DNA from: Planctomycetota bacterium
GTDB taxonomy: Bacteria > Planctomycetota > Planctomycetia > Planctomycetales > Planctomycetaceae
DNA: 45,858 nucleotides
Direction: 5' to 3'
Assembly (NCBI GenBank): GCA_027624335.1
Contig: JAQBWV010000020.1
Location: 1 to 45,858, forward strand
How positions within the stretch are numbered: position 1 is the stretch's first letter; the number at the start of each line of letters is the position of its first letter. Of this stretch, positions 34,303 through 43,850 are shown piece after piece. Made by a program: the position numbers and the translations under genes. The notes beneath the pieces are model-generated. The model saw only the letters and a program-made list of their open reading frames with translations. It ran no database searches and was not told where the DNA came from.

Positions 34303-35328
34303 ATGACTCAACTGCTCACCGCGTTGACAATTGGAACGTTGCTGACCACTTCGATGTCTAATTGTCTGGCCGCAGACCTGACGGTTTCGGGTGACTCGAG
34401 AATCGTTCCTGTCGGAGCGGTACTCGAAACCTTGTGGGAAGAAGGCGGCTTCACCGAAGGAGCCGCAGCCGGATCGGACTATTGCATCTACTTCAGCGAT
34501 TTTGCGCAGCCGTTCGATTCAGGCCCGGCTCGCGTCATGAAGTTCGATCCGAAGACGATGAAGATCACCGTTCACTGTCCCGACAGCGGAATGGGCAACG
34601 GCCTGATGTTTACCAGCGGCGGAAAGTTGATCGGCTGCTGCGCTTCACCTCTGGGCGGGCATCGCGCACTCGTCGAGTTTCTCTCTGATGGAACCGTTTT
34701 GCCGATCGTTTCGAAGTTTGAAGGCAAACGATTCAATTCGCCGAACGACCTGGTGATCGATCGCAAAGGTCGGATCTACTTCAGCGATCCAAAGTACGTC
34801 GGACCAGAGAAACTGGAACTCGACAGGTTCAACCTGTTCCGCCTCGACCCGGACGGCACACTTCAGATCGCCACGCAGGCCGTCGACAAGCCAAACGGAG
34901 TCATGCTGTCTCCCGATCAGAAAACGCTCTACGTCGCCGAGACGGACAATGGCAGCGCGACAGCCGATCTCGACAGGGAACCCGCCACTCCTGGCCGCAT
35001 GACGCTCAACGCGTTCGTCGTCAACGATGACGGATCACTCGGTGCGAAAACGGTTCTCCACAACTTCGGAAAAGAAACCGGCATCGACGGAATGACCGTC
35101 GACAAAGAAGGCCACATCTACGCCGCCGTGCGATCCAGGAATCGTTTCGGTATCGTCGTCTTTGATCCGTTTGGACACGAACTGGCTTACATCCAGACGC
35201 CGATCCTGCCAACGAATTGCGTGTTCGGGCGAGGTGATCAACAGAAGACTCTCTACATCACAGCCGGTAGAGGGCTGTACCGAATGCGGCTGGGCATTCC
35301 CGGCCACCACGCTGCACTTGTCAAGTAG
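34303..35328 (+). CDS. Exported SMP-30/gluconolactonase-like beta-propeller protein
   Basis: 341 residues from the ATG at 34303, supported by GAGG nine bases upstream; the open frame reaches back into the repeat but that part is not protein-like. Signal peptide about 1-23 (TMSNCLAA-D type end). The six-bladed propeller is marked by FNSPNDLVIDRKGRIYFSDP, DKPNGVMLSPDQKTLYVAET and GIDGMTVDKEGHIYA; the Asn/Asp and Glu that bind the metal in SMP-30 appear to be present (GGFTEG early, NSPNDL, KPNGV, GIDGM). Members hydrolyse sugar lactones or act as calcium-bound lactonases. Export points to a periplasmic substrate. It is a lone gene behind the nested repeats. Confidence 0.88.
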   Translation: MTQLLTALTIGTLLTTSMSNCLAADLTVSGDSRIVPVGAVLETLWEEGGFTEGAAAGSDYCIYFSDFAQPFDSGPARVMKFDPKTMKITVHCPDSGMGNGLMFTSGGKLIGCCASPLGGHRALVEFLSDGTVLPIVSKFEGKRFNSPNDLVIDRKGRIYFSDPKYVGPEKLELDRFNLFRLDPDGTLQIATQAVDKPNGVMLSPDQKTLYVAETDNGSATADLDREPATPGRMTLNAFVVNDDGSLGAKTVLHNFGKETGIDGMTVDKEGHIYAAVRSRNRFGIVVFDPFGHELAYIQTPILPTNCVFGRGDQQKTLYITAGRGLYRMRLGIPGHHAALVK

Positions 35329-35360
35329 TTGGGATTGCCCACCGATAAGAGAGCGGATCA

Positions 35361-36170
35361 ATGTCAACCGAATATGGCCCGAAGTCGAACAGGTGCGACG
35401 CATTACCCTGGAAACTGCTTCAGGGACTTTGTTGGTTGAGCATACCGGTACTCGCAGTTGCATTCCTGTTGCCTTCATTGGACCACGGCCCCGAACCTCA
35501 CTGGCGGTCGGCTTGTAAGAACAGCACCAAGGAGATCCTGCTCGCACTGCATAACTATCATGATGTCTACGCTTCCCTTCCGCCGCCATACACGATGAAC
35601 GAGAGCGGAGTCCGATTGCATAGCTAGCGAACTCTGATCCTTCCCTATCTCAGTTCCGACGAATGTGGTGCCCTGTACAACGAAGTTCGGTTGGATGAAG
35701 CGTGGAACAGCGAGCACAACCTCGAAGTTGAAAACCGACTTGGTTCTACAATTCGAAAATTCCATCATTGCCAAAGTGATCCGATCGGCGATTCAGAACC
35801 ATTCGTTGATGCGAGCTATTTAGCCGTGATCGGGCCTCGGACTGTTTGGAGTATTGGTCGGCCAATTAGCTTGGGCGATGTCACCGATGGCACTTCAAAT
35901 ACGATTGCAGTTGTCGAAGTTGCAGATTCAGGAATTCACTGGATGGAACCTCGAGACCTCTACATTGGCCAGATGTCTCTTGAAGTTAACGGGCTTCGCG
36001 GCCAGGGAGTCAGCAGTTATCACGGGTGTGAGTCACGTTGCAAGAATGCTGGAGGCTGCCACGTTGGCCTGCTGGATGGCACATACCGGTTCATTCAGTT
36101 TTCAATCGCTCCGTCACTGTTAGAGAACCTGCTGACGATCGACGACGGTCACACGCTGGGCGAATTTTAG
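35361..36170 (+). pseudogene. DUF1559 protein interrupted by an in-frame amber codon
   Basis: The frame encodes about 269 residues of a DUF1559 protein: an N-terminal membrane helix (about 17-40), [44 protein letters not shown]-type (VTDGTSNTIAVVEV) and a C-terminal GGCHVGLLDG. Codon 89 is TAG (35625-35627). In other DUF1559 proteins this spot is the Trp of the motif 'HSWR.LLLPYL', and the sequence here reads His-Ser-stop-Arg-Thr-Leu-Ile-Leu-Pro-Tyr-Leu. A single TGG to TAG change explains it; no frameshift. Downstream translation could restart at ATG 35691. Sequencing error, a real null allele or readthrough are all possible. The kinase gene follows 32 bases later. Confidence 0.8.
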
Positions 36171-36202
36171 CATGTCGCGATCTGCGCGGAGGACGACCGT
36201 GA

Positions 36203-37915
36203 ATGAGCGACCCTGATGAACGACTTGCACTGTTGCTTGAACGACTCGCCAGTGACTCGCTCAATGGCAGGCAGCCCGATCTTGAAGCGGTCGTGCGGGA
36301 GAACGCTGACCTTGAGCGAGAACTGCGTGAACTCTGGGCGACGATGATTCTGGCGGAGGACTTTGCCAGCTTCTCAGGACTCGTCAGTGAGAACGCCGGG
36401 CAGCCTGCTCAGACCTCTGACCGACGGTCGCTTTCGTCGCGCGGGAGCGTTCCGTTGCCTGAACCGTTCGACGATTACGAACCAATCGCGGAACTCGGTC
36501 GTGGCGGGATGGGTGTTGTCTATCGGGCTCGGCAGTCGAGTCTTGATCGGCACGTCGCACTGAAGATGATTCTACGAGGATCGCTCGCGTCGCCCGAAGA
36601 CGTGGCGCGATTTCAGGCGGAAGCCGAAGCCGCCGCGCGGCTTAATCATCCCAACATCGTGCAGGTGTACGATGTCGGCGAGCATCTCGGGCAGCCGTAT
36701 TTCAGTATGCAGTATGTCGAAGGAACCACGCTGGCGCAGCGTCTCGCTGATGGCCCCCTGCCCTCTCGTGAAGCAGTTCGGTTGTTGGTCCCCGTCTGTC
36801 GAGGAGTCGCTGAAGCTCATCGCAACGGCGTACTTCACCGAGACCTTAAACCATCGAACATCCTGATCGACGATGACGAACGACCTTTTGTGACGGACTT
36901 CGGTCTCGCCAAAAGGATTCCTCCGTCCGGGCAACCTGGGACCAGAGATCGTGCAACGACGAGTGTCGAGACGCTGACGAACTCCGGAGCGATCATCGGC
37001 ACGCCGAGCTACATGGCGCCAGAACAGGCCGCTGGCCAGCGAGGGCAGATCGGCGAAGCATCGGACGTCTACAGTCTGGGGGCAATCCTCTATGCCATGC
37101 TGACCGGTCGGCCTCCGTTTCAAGCGGCCAGCCCGCTCGACACCGTGCTGATGGTTCTTGAACAGGACCCCGTTCCGCCTCGCGTGCTCAATCCGAAAGC
37201 GGACGCTGATCTCGAAATGATTGCGATGAAGTGTCTGCAGAAACCAACGGACCTCCGCTATCGCGGTGCGGATTCGCTGGCCGATGATCTCGATGCATGG
37301 CTCAACCACGAACCGATCTCAGCACGGTCATCGCAGTTCACAGACATCCTCAGTCGAGCCTTTCGAGAAACGCATCACGCAGCGGTGCTGGAGAACTGGG
37401 GCATCCTCTGGATGCTGCACAGTGCCGTCGTGCTGGTTCTGTGTCTGATTACGAACATTCTGCAGTGGCGAGACGCAGCCAGCGGCACCTCATCGCGCTG
37501 GCCGTACATGGGTCTCTGGTGTGTCGGCCTGGGGATCTGGGCTGTCATTTTCTACAACCTGCGAAGACGAGCAGGTCCTGTCACTTTTGTTGAACGGCAG
37601 ATTGTCCACGTCTGGGCAGGCAGCATGATCGTCAGCACGTTGCTGTACTTTGTGGAATGGCAACTGAACCTCCCCGTCCTGACGCTGTCACCGGTCATCG
37701 GACTTGTCAGCGGAATGGTGTTTCTCGTGAAGGCGAGCCTGCTTAACGGTCGGTTCTACTTTCAAGCGGTCGCCCTCTTCGCGACAGGAGCGACGATGGC
37801 CGTGATCCCTCAAACCAATCTGCCAGACTTCAGTATTTCACTTTACGGAGTCGTTGCGGGGTTGAGTTTCTTTGTGCCTGGCCTGAAGTACTATCGACAA
37901 CGAATCGCCCGGTAA
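36203..37915 (+). CDS. Membrane-anchored Hanks-type Ser/Thr kinase
   Basis: 570 residues. Residues 1-90 are a charged N-terminal region rich in Leu and Glu, a common feature of planctomycete kinases. The kinase domain (about 92-375) is canonical: GRGGMG at 99-104, VALK with K121, HRDLKPSN at 212-219, DFG at 232-234 and TPSYMAPEQAAG. From about 400 to the end there are four or five hydrophobic segments, so the kinase is in the cytoplasmic membrane with a short C terminus. It should autophosphorylate and target unknown Ser/Thr substrates. The ATG at 36203 has GGAGGA nine bases upstream. It is 32 bases from the interrupted DUF1559 gene and probably shares a promoter with it. Confidence 0.95.
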   Translation: MSDPDERLALLLERLASDSLNGRQPDLEAVVRENADLERELRELWATMILAEDFASFSGLVSENAGQPAQTSDRRSLSSRGSVPLPEPFDDYEPIAELGRGGMGVVYRARQSSLDRHVALKMILRGSLASPEDVARFQAEAEAAARLNHPNIVQVYDVGEHLGQPYFSMQYVEGTTLAQRLADGPLPSREAVRLLVPVCRGVAEAHRNGVLHRDLKPSNILIDDDERPFVTDFGLAKRIPPSGQPGTRDRATTSVETLTNSGAIIGTPSYMAPEQAAGQRGQIGEASDVYSLGAILYAMLTGRPPFQAASPLDTVLMVLEQDPVPPRVLNPKADADLEMIAMKCLQKPTDLRYRGADSLADDLDAWLNHEPISARSSQFTDILSRAFRETHHAAVLENWGILWMLHSAVVLVLCLITNILQWRDAASGTSSRWPYMGLWCVGLGIWAVIFYNLRRRAGPVTFVERQIVHVWAGSMIVSTLLYFVEWQLNLPVLTLSPVIGLVSGMVFLVKASLLNGRFYFQAVALFATGATMAVIPQTNLPDFSISLYGVVAGLSFFVPGLKYYRQRIAR

Positions 37916-38002
37916 CGCCCGACAGCACTGCAATCGTTCCTGAAGCAGCCGAACCAGACGATGATCAGGTGCTAACCTGCATGTCTCACAGGCTGCTGCC
38001 TG

Positions 38003-39667
38003 CTACAGACGTCCGCTGCGGAAGATTCCGTAGACCAGCCACACTCCCAGCAGGCTGGAGAGCAGGTAGATCGGGACACTGAGCCACCAGGAATGCAGTT
38101 CGGCCTTGAGGACCAGTGCCGACGCCACGATGAGAGCGGCAAGGATCAGGCCAATCACCACACGGTTGCTGGAACGATCGACTTCGGTAATCAGCCGGTC
38201 GATATGACGGTGTTCGAGATGCACTCGAAGATCATCGTTGGCGAGTTTCTCCAGCGTTCGACTGAGCGAAACTGGAACTCGATGCGCGGCGACGGCAAGT
38301 GCTTTCACTTCGTGGATGATGTCTCCCGCAATTCTCGATGGGCTGTAACGCTGTCGCACGGCGGACTGCACGAATGGTTGCAACACTTCGGCCAGATTAA
38401 ATTTCGGGTCCAGCGTGTGGCCGACTCCTTCCAGAGTGACCAATGCTCGGATCAGGAGCATCAGGTCGCCCGGACATCGGATTCCGTGGCTGATCAGGAT
38501 GCCGACGAAGTCTCCCAGCAGACGACCGATATCCAGTCGGCTGAGCTCAACGCCGTAGTAGGTGTCGATAAAGTCTCGAATCTCAGCTCGAAGCAGCGGC
38601 CGATCAATTTCGGCAAACGGCTGGCCAATATCTTCAACAACCTGCACCGCTGCCGCCGGGTCCCGGCGGACGATTGCCACGAGCAGGTCGATCAACGAGT
38701 CCCGAGTCTTCTCGTCAAGTTGTCCGACCATGCCGTAATCGAGCAGGCAGAGTGAGCCGTCTGCCAGAACTCGGATGTTCCCAGGGTGGGGATCACCGTG
38801 AAAAATGCCGAGTTCGAACGCCTGTTTCAGAAAGATTCTCGCTCCATTGGCTGCCAGAGCTGAGCAGTCGATGCCAAGTTCTTTCAGCTTCTCAGGCGAG
38901 TCGATGCTGTGGCCTTCGATGAAATCCATCGTCAGCACCGTTGCACTGGAAAGCTCCCGATAAACCGCTGGCACGGTCAGTGTGGCGTCGTTTCGAAACA
39001 GTCGCTGAAATTCTTCCAGTGTTCTGGCTTCACGAGACAGGTTGAGTTCCCGTCGGATGGTCCTCGCGAAGTGGCCAACGAGCCCGATCGGGTCGAAGAC
39101 CTGTGCTTCTGGAATGTAACGCTCGATGAGCACCGCGAACTCATGCATCAATGAAATGTCACGTTCGATCTCGTCGGTGATGTCGGGACGGAGAATCTTG
39201 ACAGCGAGTGCCTGACCATCCGGATGCCTGGCTCGGTGGACCTGGGCGAGAGAACCTGCGGCCAGTGGTTCCGTGGAAAAGTCCCGGAACGCAAGCGAAA
39301 CAGGTGCGTCGAGTGACGACTCGACTCGCTGAATGGCGAGATCGGAAGCGAATGGCGGGACATTCTCACGCAGCTGTTTCAGTTCATTAAGTACATCGTC
39401 GGGAACAAGGTCCGGACGAGTGCTGATGACCTGTCCGAACTTGATGAACGTTGGCCCCAGCTCTTCCAGTGCCAGGCGAATGCGCTGTGCCCGTGACAGT
39501 GGCGTCTGTCGACCTCGACGTTTGAAGAGGACTCGGCGACTCCAACGCACGTAGCCACCCAGGTGGAGTCGTTCCACAAGGTCTCCGAATCCGTGGTTGA
39601 GCAGGACGCTGACGATCTGTCGCATCCGCCCGAGGTTTCGAAGAAAGCGAAGAGGCCGGAGTTCCAC
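38003..39667 (-). CDS. AarF/UbiB (ABC1) family atypical kinase
   Basis: 554 residues. The UbiB family motifs are present: the KxGQ motif FIKFGQ with K76 and the downstream STRPDLVP, the Ala-rich loop AAGSLAQVHRA (136-146), VKILRP with K157, and FHGDPHPGN plus LLDYGMVG as catalytic and metal-binding loops. The C terminus holds two membrane helices (about 500-550). UbiB/ADCK proteins are needed for ubiquinone synthesis, probably as ATPases; in planctomycetes the role may be in menaquinone or lipid metabolism. It lies 55 bases downstream of the MoxR-like AAA gene on the same strand. Confidence 0.94.
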   Translation of the reverse strand: MELRPLRFLRNLGRMRQIVSVLLNHGFGDLVERLHLGGYVRWSRRVLFKRRGRQTPLSRAQRIRLALEELGPTFIKFGQVISTRPDLVPDDVLNELKQLRENVPPFASDLAIQRVESSLDAPVSLAFRDFSTEPLAAGSLAQVHRARHPDGQALAVKILRPDITDEIERDISLMHEFAVLIERYIPEAQVFDPIGLVGHFARTIRRELNLSREARTLEEFQRLFRNDATLTVPAVYRELSSATVLTMDFIEGHSIDSPEKLKELGIDCSALAANGARIFLKQAFELGIFHGDPHPGNIRVLADGSLCLLDYGMVGQLDEKTRDSLIDLLVAIVRRDPAAAVQVVEDIGQPFAEIDRPLLRAEIRDFIDTYYGVELSRLDIGRLLGDFVGILISHGIRCPGDLMLLIRALVTLEGVGHTLDPKFNLAEVLQPFVQSAVRQRYSPSRIAGDIIHEVKALAVAAHRVPVSLSRTLEKLANDDLRVHLEHRHIDRLITEVDRSSNRVVIGLILAALIVASALVLKAELHSWWLSVPIYLLSSLLGVWLVYGIFRSGRL

Positions 39668-39721
39668 GGAAGTCTCTTGTGTCAGGGAATCCGGTCGTGA
39701 GTGACCAGAATTGGAGCGGAG

Positions 39722-41197
39722 TCAGAGGACCGAAAAGTAGTTCTCCGTCGCGAAGTCAAAAGACGAAGGAGTCATCTTACGGGGCAGGCGGTGATAGGTG
39801 CAGTAGTTACGTACCTGCAGGATCAAATCTCTGGGATGGCATGACCGAAACCCGCGGTGGCATGCCAGGAAATGCTTGTCGATCAGATACTGCACGGCTG
39901 CAGCGTCGTACTCAAATCCCATGGCAGGAGATAGACGTTCGAAGATTGCACGGAATTCATCTGCCGTCGGATCCGGGACCTGAATCTTGTAGGGAATGCG
40001 TCGGAGGAATGCACCATCGACCAGGTCGTGAGGCTCCAGGTTCGTCGAGAATACAATGAGCTGATCGAACGGGACCTGGATTTTTTTTCCACTTGGCAGA
40101 CTGAGAAAGTCGTATCGCTTTTCGAGCGGTACGATCCAGCGATTGAGCAATTCGGCAACAGGCATCCGCTGACGACCGAAGTCATCGATAACCAGCGTTC
40201 CGCAGTTGCTTTTCAGTTGGACAGGAGCTTCACAGATTCGCGTTGCCGAATTCTGGCTGACTTCCAGGTCACTCATGGTAAGTTCCCCGCCGACAACGAC
40301 GGTGGGACGTTCGATCTGAACCCAGCGACGGTCGATTCCGGAAAGATCGATCAGGCTGTCAGAGACTGGTTGATCAATCGTCCTGTGGATTCCCGGATCA
40401 AACACGCGAATCACTTCGCCGTCGATTCCGAGTGCTCGGGGAATCCAGATTGTCGAACTGAAGCAGGCCGTAATTCGTTCGGCGATGCTTGTTTTCCCGT
40501 TGCCCGGCTCGCCAAAGAGGAACATGCCTCGACCCGAGTTAATGGCGGGGCCAAGGCGGTCGAGCATCGCAGGATTGATGATCAGGTCTGCGAAGGCCCG
40601 CTTGAGGTCTGAGTCGGTCACTTCCTGGCCGGCAATACTCTGAGCGGCCATTGCGTTCAGGTAGTCAGCCAGGCAGACCGGCGCGGCTCCGAAGTAGCTG
40701 CAGTCGCGTCCGTACTCGGCGGCTCGCACGCGACCCGAGTCCGTCAGGATGTACTCATAGTCACCGGCTTCAGCTGAACCTTTAAGCGACAAGAGCATTT
40801 CGGCTCGTAACTGCCGGATGACGTCTTCCACGATCGCGAAGGGAAGGCACAGGTGCGTTGCCAGTTTTCGGCCAGAAGCTGAACCTCTCGCGTTCAATAA
40901 CTTGAGCACGAGCTTTTCCACTTCCTCGCTGGTTAATCCTGTGGCGGCGATTGACCGTGGTTCTTGCGGGACGAAGTCCGATGGTCTTTCTGGAACCAGC
41001 TGCCCGACCCGACTGAGCAGCGCTTCCAGATGTTCGCTGTCTGCATCTCCAATGACAGAACCGTTTCCCGTGCGCAGCCCCAGACCTGCTGGTATACCGA
41101 TACCGGAAACCACTGGCATGTGGCGATCGGGACTGGTGGTACGTGAGGCCGCTGCTTCCGGGACTTCCGGTGGGCTTTCGGCCGCAAGGTGCGTCAT
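39722..41197 (-). CDS. AAA+ ATPase, planctomycete type, with N-terminal winged-helix-like region
   Basis: 491 residues. Residues 1-80 are low-complexity Pro/Ala/Ser-rich. Residues about 85-190 are helical and resemble a winged-helix or ROK-like DNA-binding region ([18 protein letters not shown]). The AAA core has Walker [10 protein letters not shown] at 229-237, Walker B LVIDDFG at 335-341, and the sensor-like STNLEPHDL. It is closest to MoxR/RarA-like chaperone ATPases. The start codon ATG at 41197 has AGGA nine bases upstream. Divergent from htrA. No VWA or DUF58 partner is adjacent, so its target is unknown. The AAA core is certain; the family name is not. Confidence 0.88.
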   Translation of the reverse strand: MTHLAAESPPEVPEAAASRTTSPDRHMPVVSGIGIPAGLGLRTGNGSVIGDADSEHLEALLSRVGQLVPERPSDFVPQEPRSIAATGLTSEEVEKLVLKLLNARGSASGRKLATHLCLPFAIVEDVIRQLRAEMLLSLKGSAEAGDYEYILTDSGRVRAAEYGRDCSYFGAAPVCLADYLNAMAAQSIAGQEVTDSDLKRAFADLIINPAMLDRLGPAINSGRGMFLFGEPGNGKTSIAERITACFSSTIWIPRALGIDGEVIRVFDPGIHRTIDQPVSDSLIDLSGIDRRWVQIERPTVVVGGELTMSDLEVSQNSATRICEAPVQLKSNCGTLVIDDFGRQRMPVAELLNRWIVPLEKRYDFLSLPSGKKIQVPFDQLIVFSTNLEPHDLVDGAFLRRIPYKIQVPDPTADEFRAIFERLSPAMGFEYDAAAVQYLIDKHFLACHRGFRSCHPRDLILQVRNYCTYHRLPRKMTPSSFDFATENYFSVL

Positions 41198-41899
41198 GAG
41201 CTGACTGTCCTGCTCGGGAATCGCTGCTTCGAACGGTTGTTAAGACGGGCCAGAATCTCCGGGCCGCCAGAACAAACAATAGCCCGCTAACGGGATGAAC
41301 GCCGAAACTTGAGGTATTTCCCTTCGCCGGTTTCTGCCGCGAGGGTGTGATTTGTTCGTAAGTAGGGCTTCCGGATCGCCTGATCACGGACGCCTCGTTG
41401 GACTGTCGGGCGGACAGCCTCGTCGAGATCCCGATTCAAAGTTTCAGCATTACGTTGATTTTGTATCGGAAAAGCTGTTCGACGTGTCTCTGCGAAACTT
41501 CATAGCGAGCCGGTCAATGGATTCCTCGCGAGGTGTCCCGGCGAGAACGAATTGAATTTTTGCGCGACGCAGGTTCAACGATTTCTCAGCGGCGAACGTA
41601 CGGGAGATCGTTTCACGAGTATGGAGCGGAGCGCCATCTTCCGAATGTCGGCTTCCGTTGCTATTTTTGTGACGAGTCGAGAAGCGATCCACACCTGATA
41701 GACAGCGAACATGAGTTGCCAGATGGCGGCTCTACTGCCTCATCAGGAAGTAGCAGACCTTCAGAACCGAGCCAGGACCGGCGACGCGCGAAGGTGCGCG
41801 ACAGGTCGGCAGATGACTCAGGCATGGTCGTCACGCACAAGTACAGCGGCCGCTTCTTTGAGGTTGGTCAGATATTCACAGGAAATATGGAGAACTTTC
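41198..41899. other. Divergent intergenic region upstream of htrA
   Basis: A 702-base stretch between the divergently transcribed AAA ATPase gene and htrA. Short open frames occur on both strands (for example 41450-41692 minus and a frame in 41533-42123 plus) but none shows a motif, a ribosome binding site or homologue I recognise. The length is unusual for a plain divergent promoter and it could hold a regulatory RNA or a degraded gene; nothing in the sequence shows either. Confidence 0.35.
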
Positions 41900-43399
41900 A
41901 TGAGAACATTGCGAAGTCAAACACGTTGGATGGTTGCGATTGTTGGAGGATTCTGCCTGGTGGCTGCTGCCGTGACGGTCGCACAACGACCGACTCTACC
42001 GGTTCCAGTTTCCGCCACCGATGCCCACGAGTTGTCGACAGTGTTTCGCGGCGTCGCGCAGAAGACACTGCCCTGCGTCGTGACGATCGAGACTCGTCAG
42101 AAAGTTCGGCAGGCACGTGTTGAAGATGGAGCCGACCCACTGGAACGTTTCTTTGAGGCGGATCCGAGATTTCGGGAGTTCTTCCGACAAATGCCAAGGC
42201 AACGCCAGGCACCTGAGCGTACCGGCATGGGATCGGGATTCATCGTGGATGCGTCCGGAATCATCGTGACGAATAACCACGTCGTGGCCGATGCTGACGA
42301 AATCGTTGTTCGCCTGCACGATGGACGGGAATTCAAAGGCACCAATGTCCAGACAGACCCGCGAACGGATCTGGCGATCCTGCGAATCGAAGTCGGCGAG
42401 CCGTTGCAGTCACTTCGCTTTGGTGACAGCGATGGCGTCTTTGTCGGTGATTGGGTTGTCGCGGTTGGTAATCCCTTCGGGCATGAGCTGACCGTTACGT
42501 CGGGAATCATCTCGGCCAAAGGACGCGGTCCTGGCATTGCTGAACGCGAGGATTTTCTGCAGACCGATGCCGCGATCAATCCCGGAAACAGCGGAGGACC
42601 GCTACTGAATCTGCAAGGTGACGTGATCGGCGTCAATACAGCGATCTCGTCACGCAGTGGCGGATTTGACGGAATCGGATTCGCCGTACCGGGTCGCATG
42701 GCATGGTGGGTCGTTCAGCAGTTGATCGAGCATGATGAAGTTCGCCGAGCCTTCATCGGAATCACAATTCAACCGGTCACGAACGATCTGGCCGAGCATC
42801 TTGAGTTGCGCGTCGGCGAAGGGGCGATCGTGACGCAGATCATGCCTGATTCACCTGGCAAAACCGCGAAACTGGAACCCGGCGATGTGGTGCTTTCTCT
42901 CGACGGCAAACCGGTGAGTGGTCCGCGCAGTCTGCAGGGAATCGTCGAGCGACTGAACGTTGACAAGACTTACTCGATTGAGATTCTCCGCAATGGAAAA
43001 CGACAGAAGCTGCCCATCATTCTCAAGGAGATGCCCAATGATTACACGATGGCCAACGTGTTGAAGCCGGAGCCTGCCGTGCCTGAAAAGGAAAGCGACG
43101 AGGCAGTGCTCGCTGTCGACAGCTACGGATTCAAAGTTCGAAACCTGACACCGGAAATCGCCGAGCAACTTGGAATCGAAGACGAATCTGGTGTTGTTGT
43201 CAGTTCGGTCGACGGGGATGGAGCGGCGTCGCGAGTCCTCTCTGTCGGAGACGTAATTCTCAAGGTCAGCAATCAGCCGGTCGACAACGTTGATGACTTC
43301 AATCAGGTGCTCGCCAAAGCGGATCCGCAGAAAGGATTGTTTCTGTTGATCAAGTCCGGAAACGCGACCCGCTTTGCCGTAATCCGTAAGGCTGACTGA
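41900..43399 (+). CDS. htrA: HtrA/DegP family periplasmic serine protease with two PDZ domains
   Basis: 499 residues from ATG 41900, which has GGAG seven bases upstream. The frame remains open back to 41711 but that part is not protein-like. Residues 1-28 form a signal anchor. The trypsin-like domain has the triad H127 (TNNHVV), D157 (PRTDLAIL) and S231 (NPGNSGGPLL). Two PDZ domains follow (about 285-375 and 405-495), as in DegP/DegQ. Such enzymes degrade or chaperone misfolded envelope proteins, and are often controlled by envelope stress. A terminator follows the stop. Identification as HtrA family is secure; degP versus degQ cannot be told. Confidence 0.95.
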   Translation: MRTLRSQTRWMVAIVGGFCLVAAAVTVAQRPTLPVPVSATDAHELSTVFRGVAQKTLPCVVTIETRQKVRQARVEDGADPLERFFEADPRFREFFRQMPRQRQAPERTGMGSGFIVDASGIIVTNNHVVADADEIVVRLHDGREFKGTNVQTDPRTDLAILRIEVGEPLQSLRFGDSDGVFVGDWVVAVGNPFGHELTVTSGIISAKGRGPGIAEREDFLQTDAAINPGNSGGPLLNLQGDVIGVNTAISSRSGGFDGIGFAVPGRMAWWVVQQLIEHDEVRRAFIGITIQPVTNDLAEHLELRVGEGAIVTQIMPDSPGKTAKLEPGDVVLSLDGKPVSGPRSLQGIVERLNVDKTYSIEILRNGKRQKLPIILKEMPNDYTMANVLKPEPAVPEKESDEAVLAVDSYGFKVRNLTPEIAEQLGIEDESGVVVSSVDGDGAASRVLSVGDVILKVSNQPVDNVDDFNQVLAKADPQKGLFLLIKSGNATRFAVIRKAD

Positions 43400-43443
43400 C
43401 ACACGCCGCCAGCGTTCGCAGGACATTATTGACCGCTACTCAG

Positions 43444-43480
43444 CAGCCCGGATCCATCAGGGAGCCGGGCTGTTTGTTTG
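43444..43480 (+). terminator. Intrinsic terminator after htrA
   Basis: CAGCCCGG at 43444-43451 and CCGGGCTG at 43465-43472 are exact 8-base inverse copies around a 13-base loop, followed by TTTGTTTG. It begins 45 bases after the htrA stop. The stem is GC-rich and the tail is T-rich, so a rho-independent terminator is likely. Confidence 0.7.
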
Positions 43481-43850
43481 CGCTGTGCCACATGTTGCCT
43501 GTGGTGCGCGGCGTGTTTCGGTAATACAACATTTCTGCGAATTCGAGGCAGAGCATCCCGCACGACCTGCATGTTCTACGCATCTGACACGAAGCGGCGA
43601 TCGACGTCGCGAGAAAGCGAGGAACTCGCGACTCACGAGCCCGCTTCTCGAAGTTAAACGAGCTGCAGCGGTCATAATCCTGTTCGATGGCTGGTCTGCA
43701 CGGCAGCGACTGGCTTCCGGGGTCGTCTTTAGCACTGTGAAACAAACCAGGAAAGCTGTTCCTGCAAGGTGAATGACGACACTCGTTTCCCGCAGGATGC
43801 TTTCGGTCGTTGGTCTGGGCGGAAAGTCCCCAGGACCAGGAGGTTGAATT
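43481..43850. other. Intergenic region with a leader hairpin
   Basis: After the htrA terminator no gene is seen for 370 bases. The right end folds: TGGTCTGGG (43811-43819) pairs with CCCAGGACCA (43829-43838), with one unpaired G. The right arm ends on the first base of the AGGAGG at 43838-43843, so the structure abuts the ribosome binding site of the next gene. Whether it regulates that gene is untested. Confidence 0.35.

Noticed and set aside
41711-41899. N-terminal extension of the htrA frame
   Set aside because: The extension is not protein-like and the ATG at 41900 has GGAG at the proper distance and starts a signal anchor.
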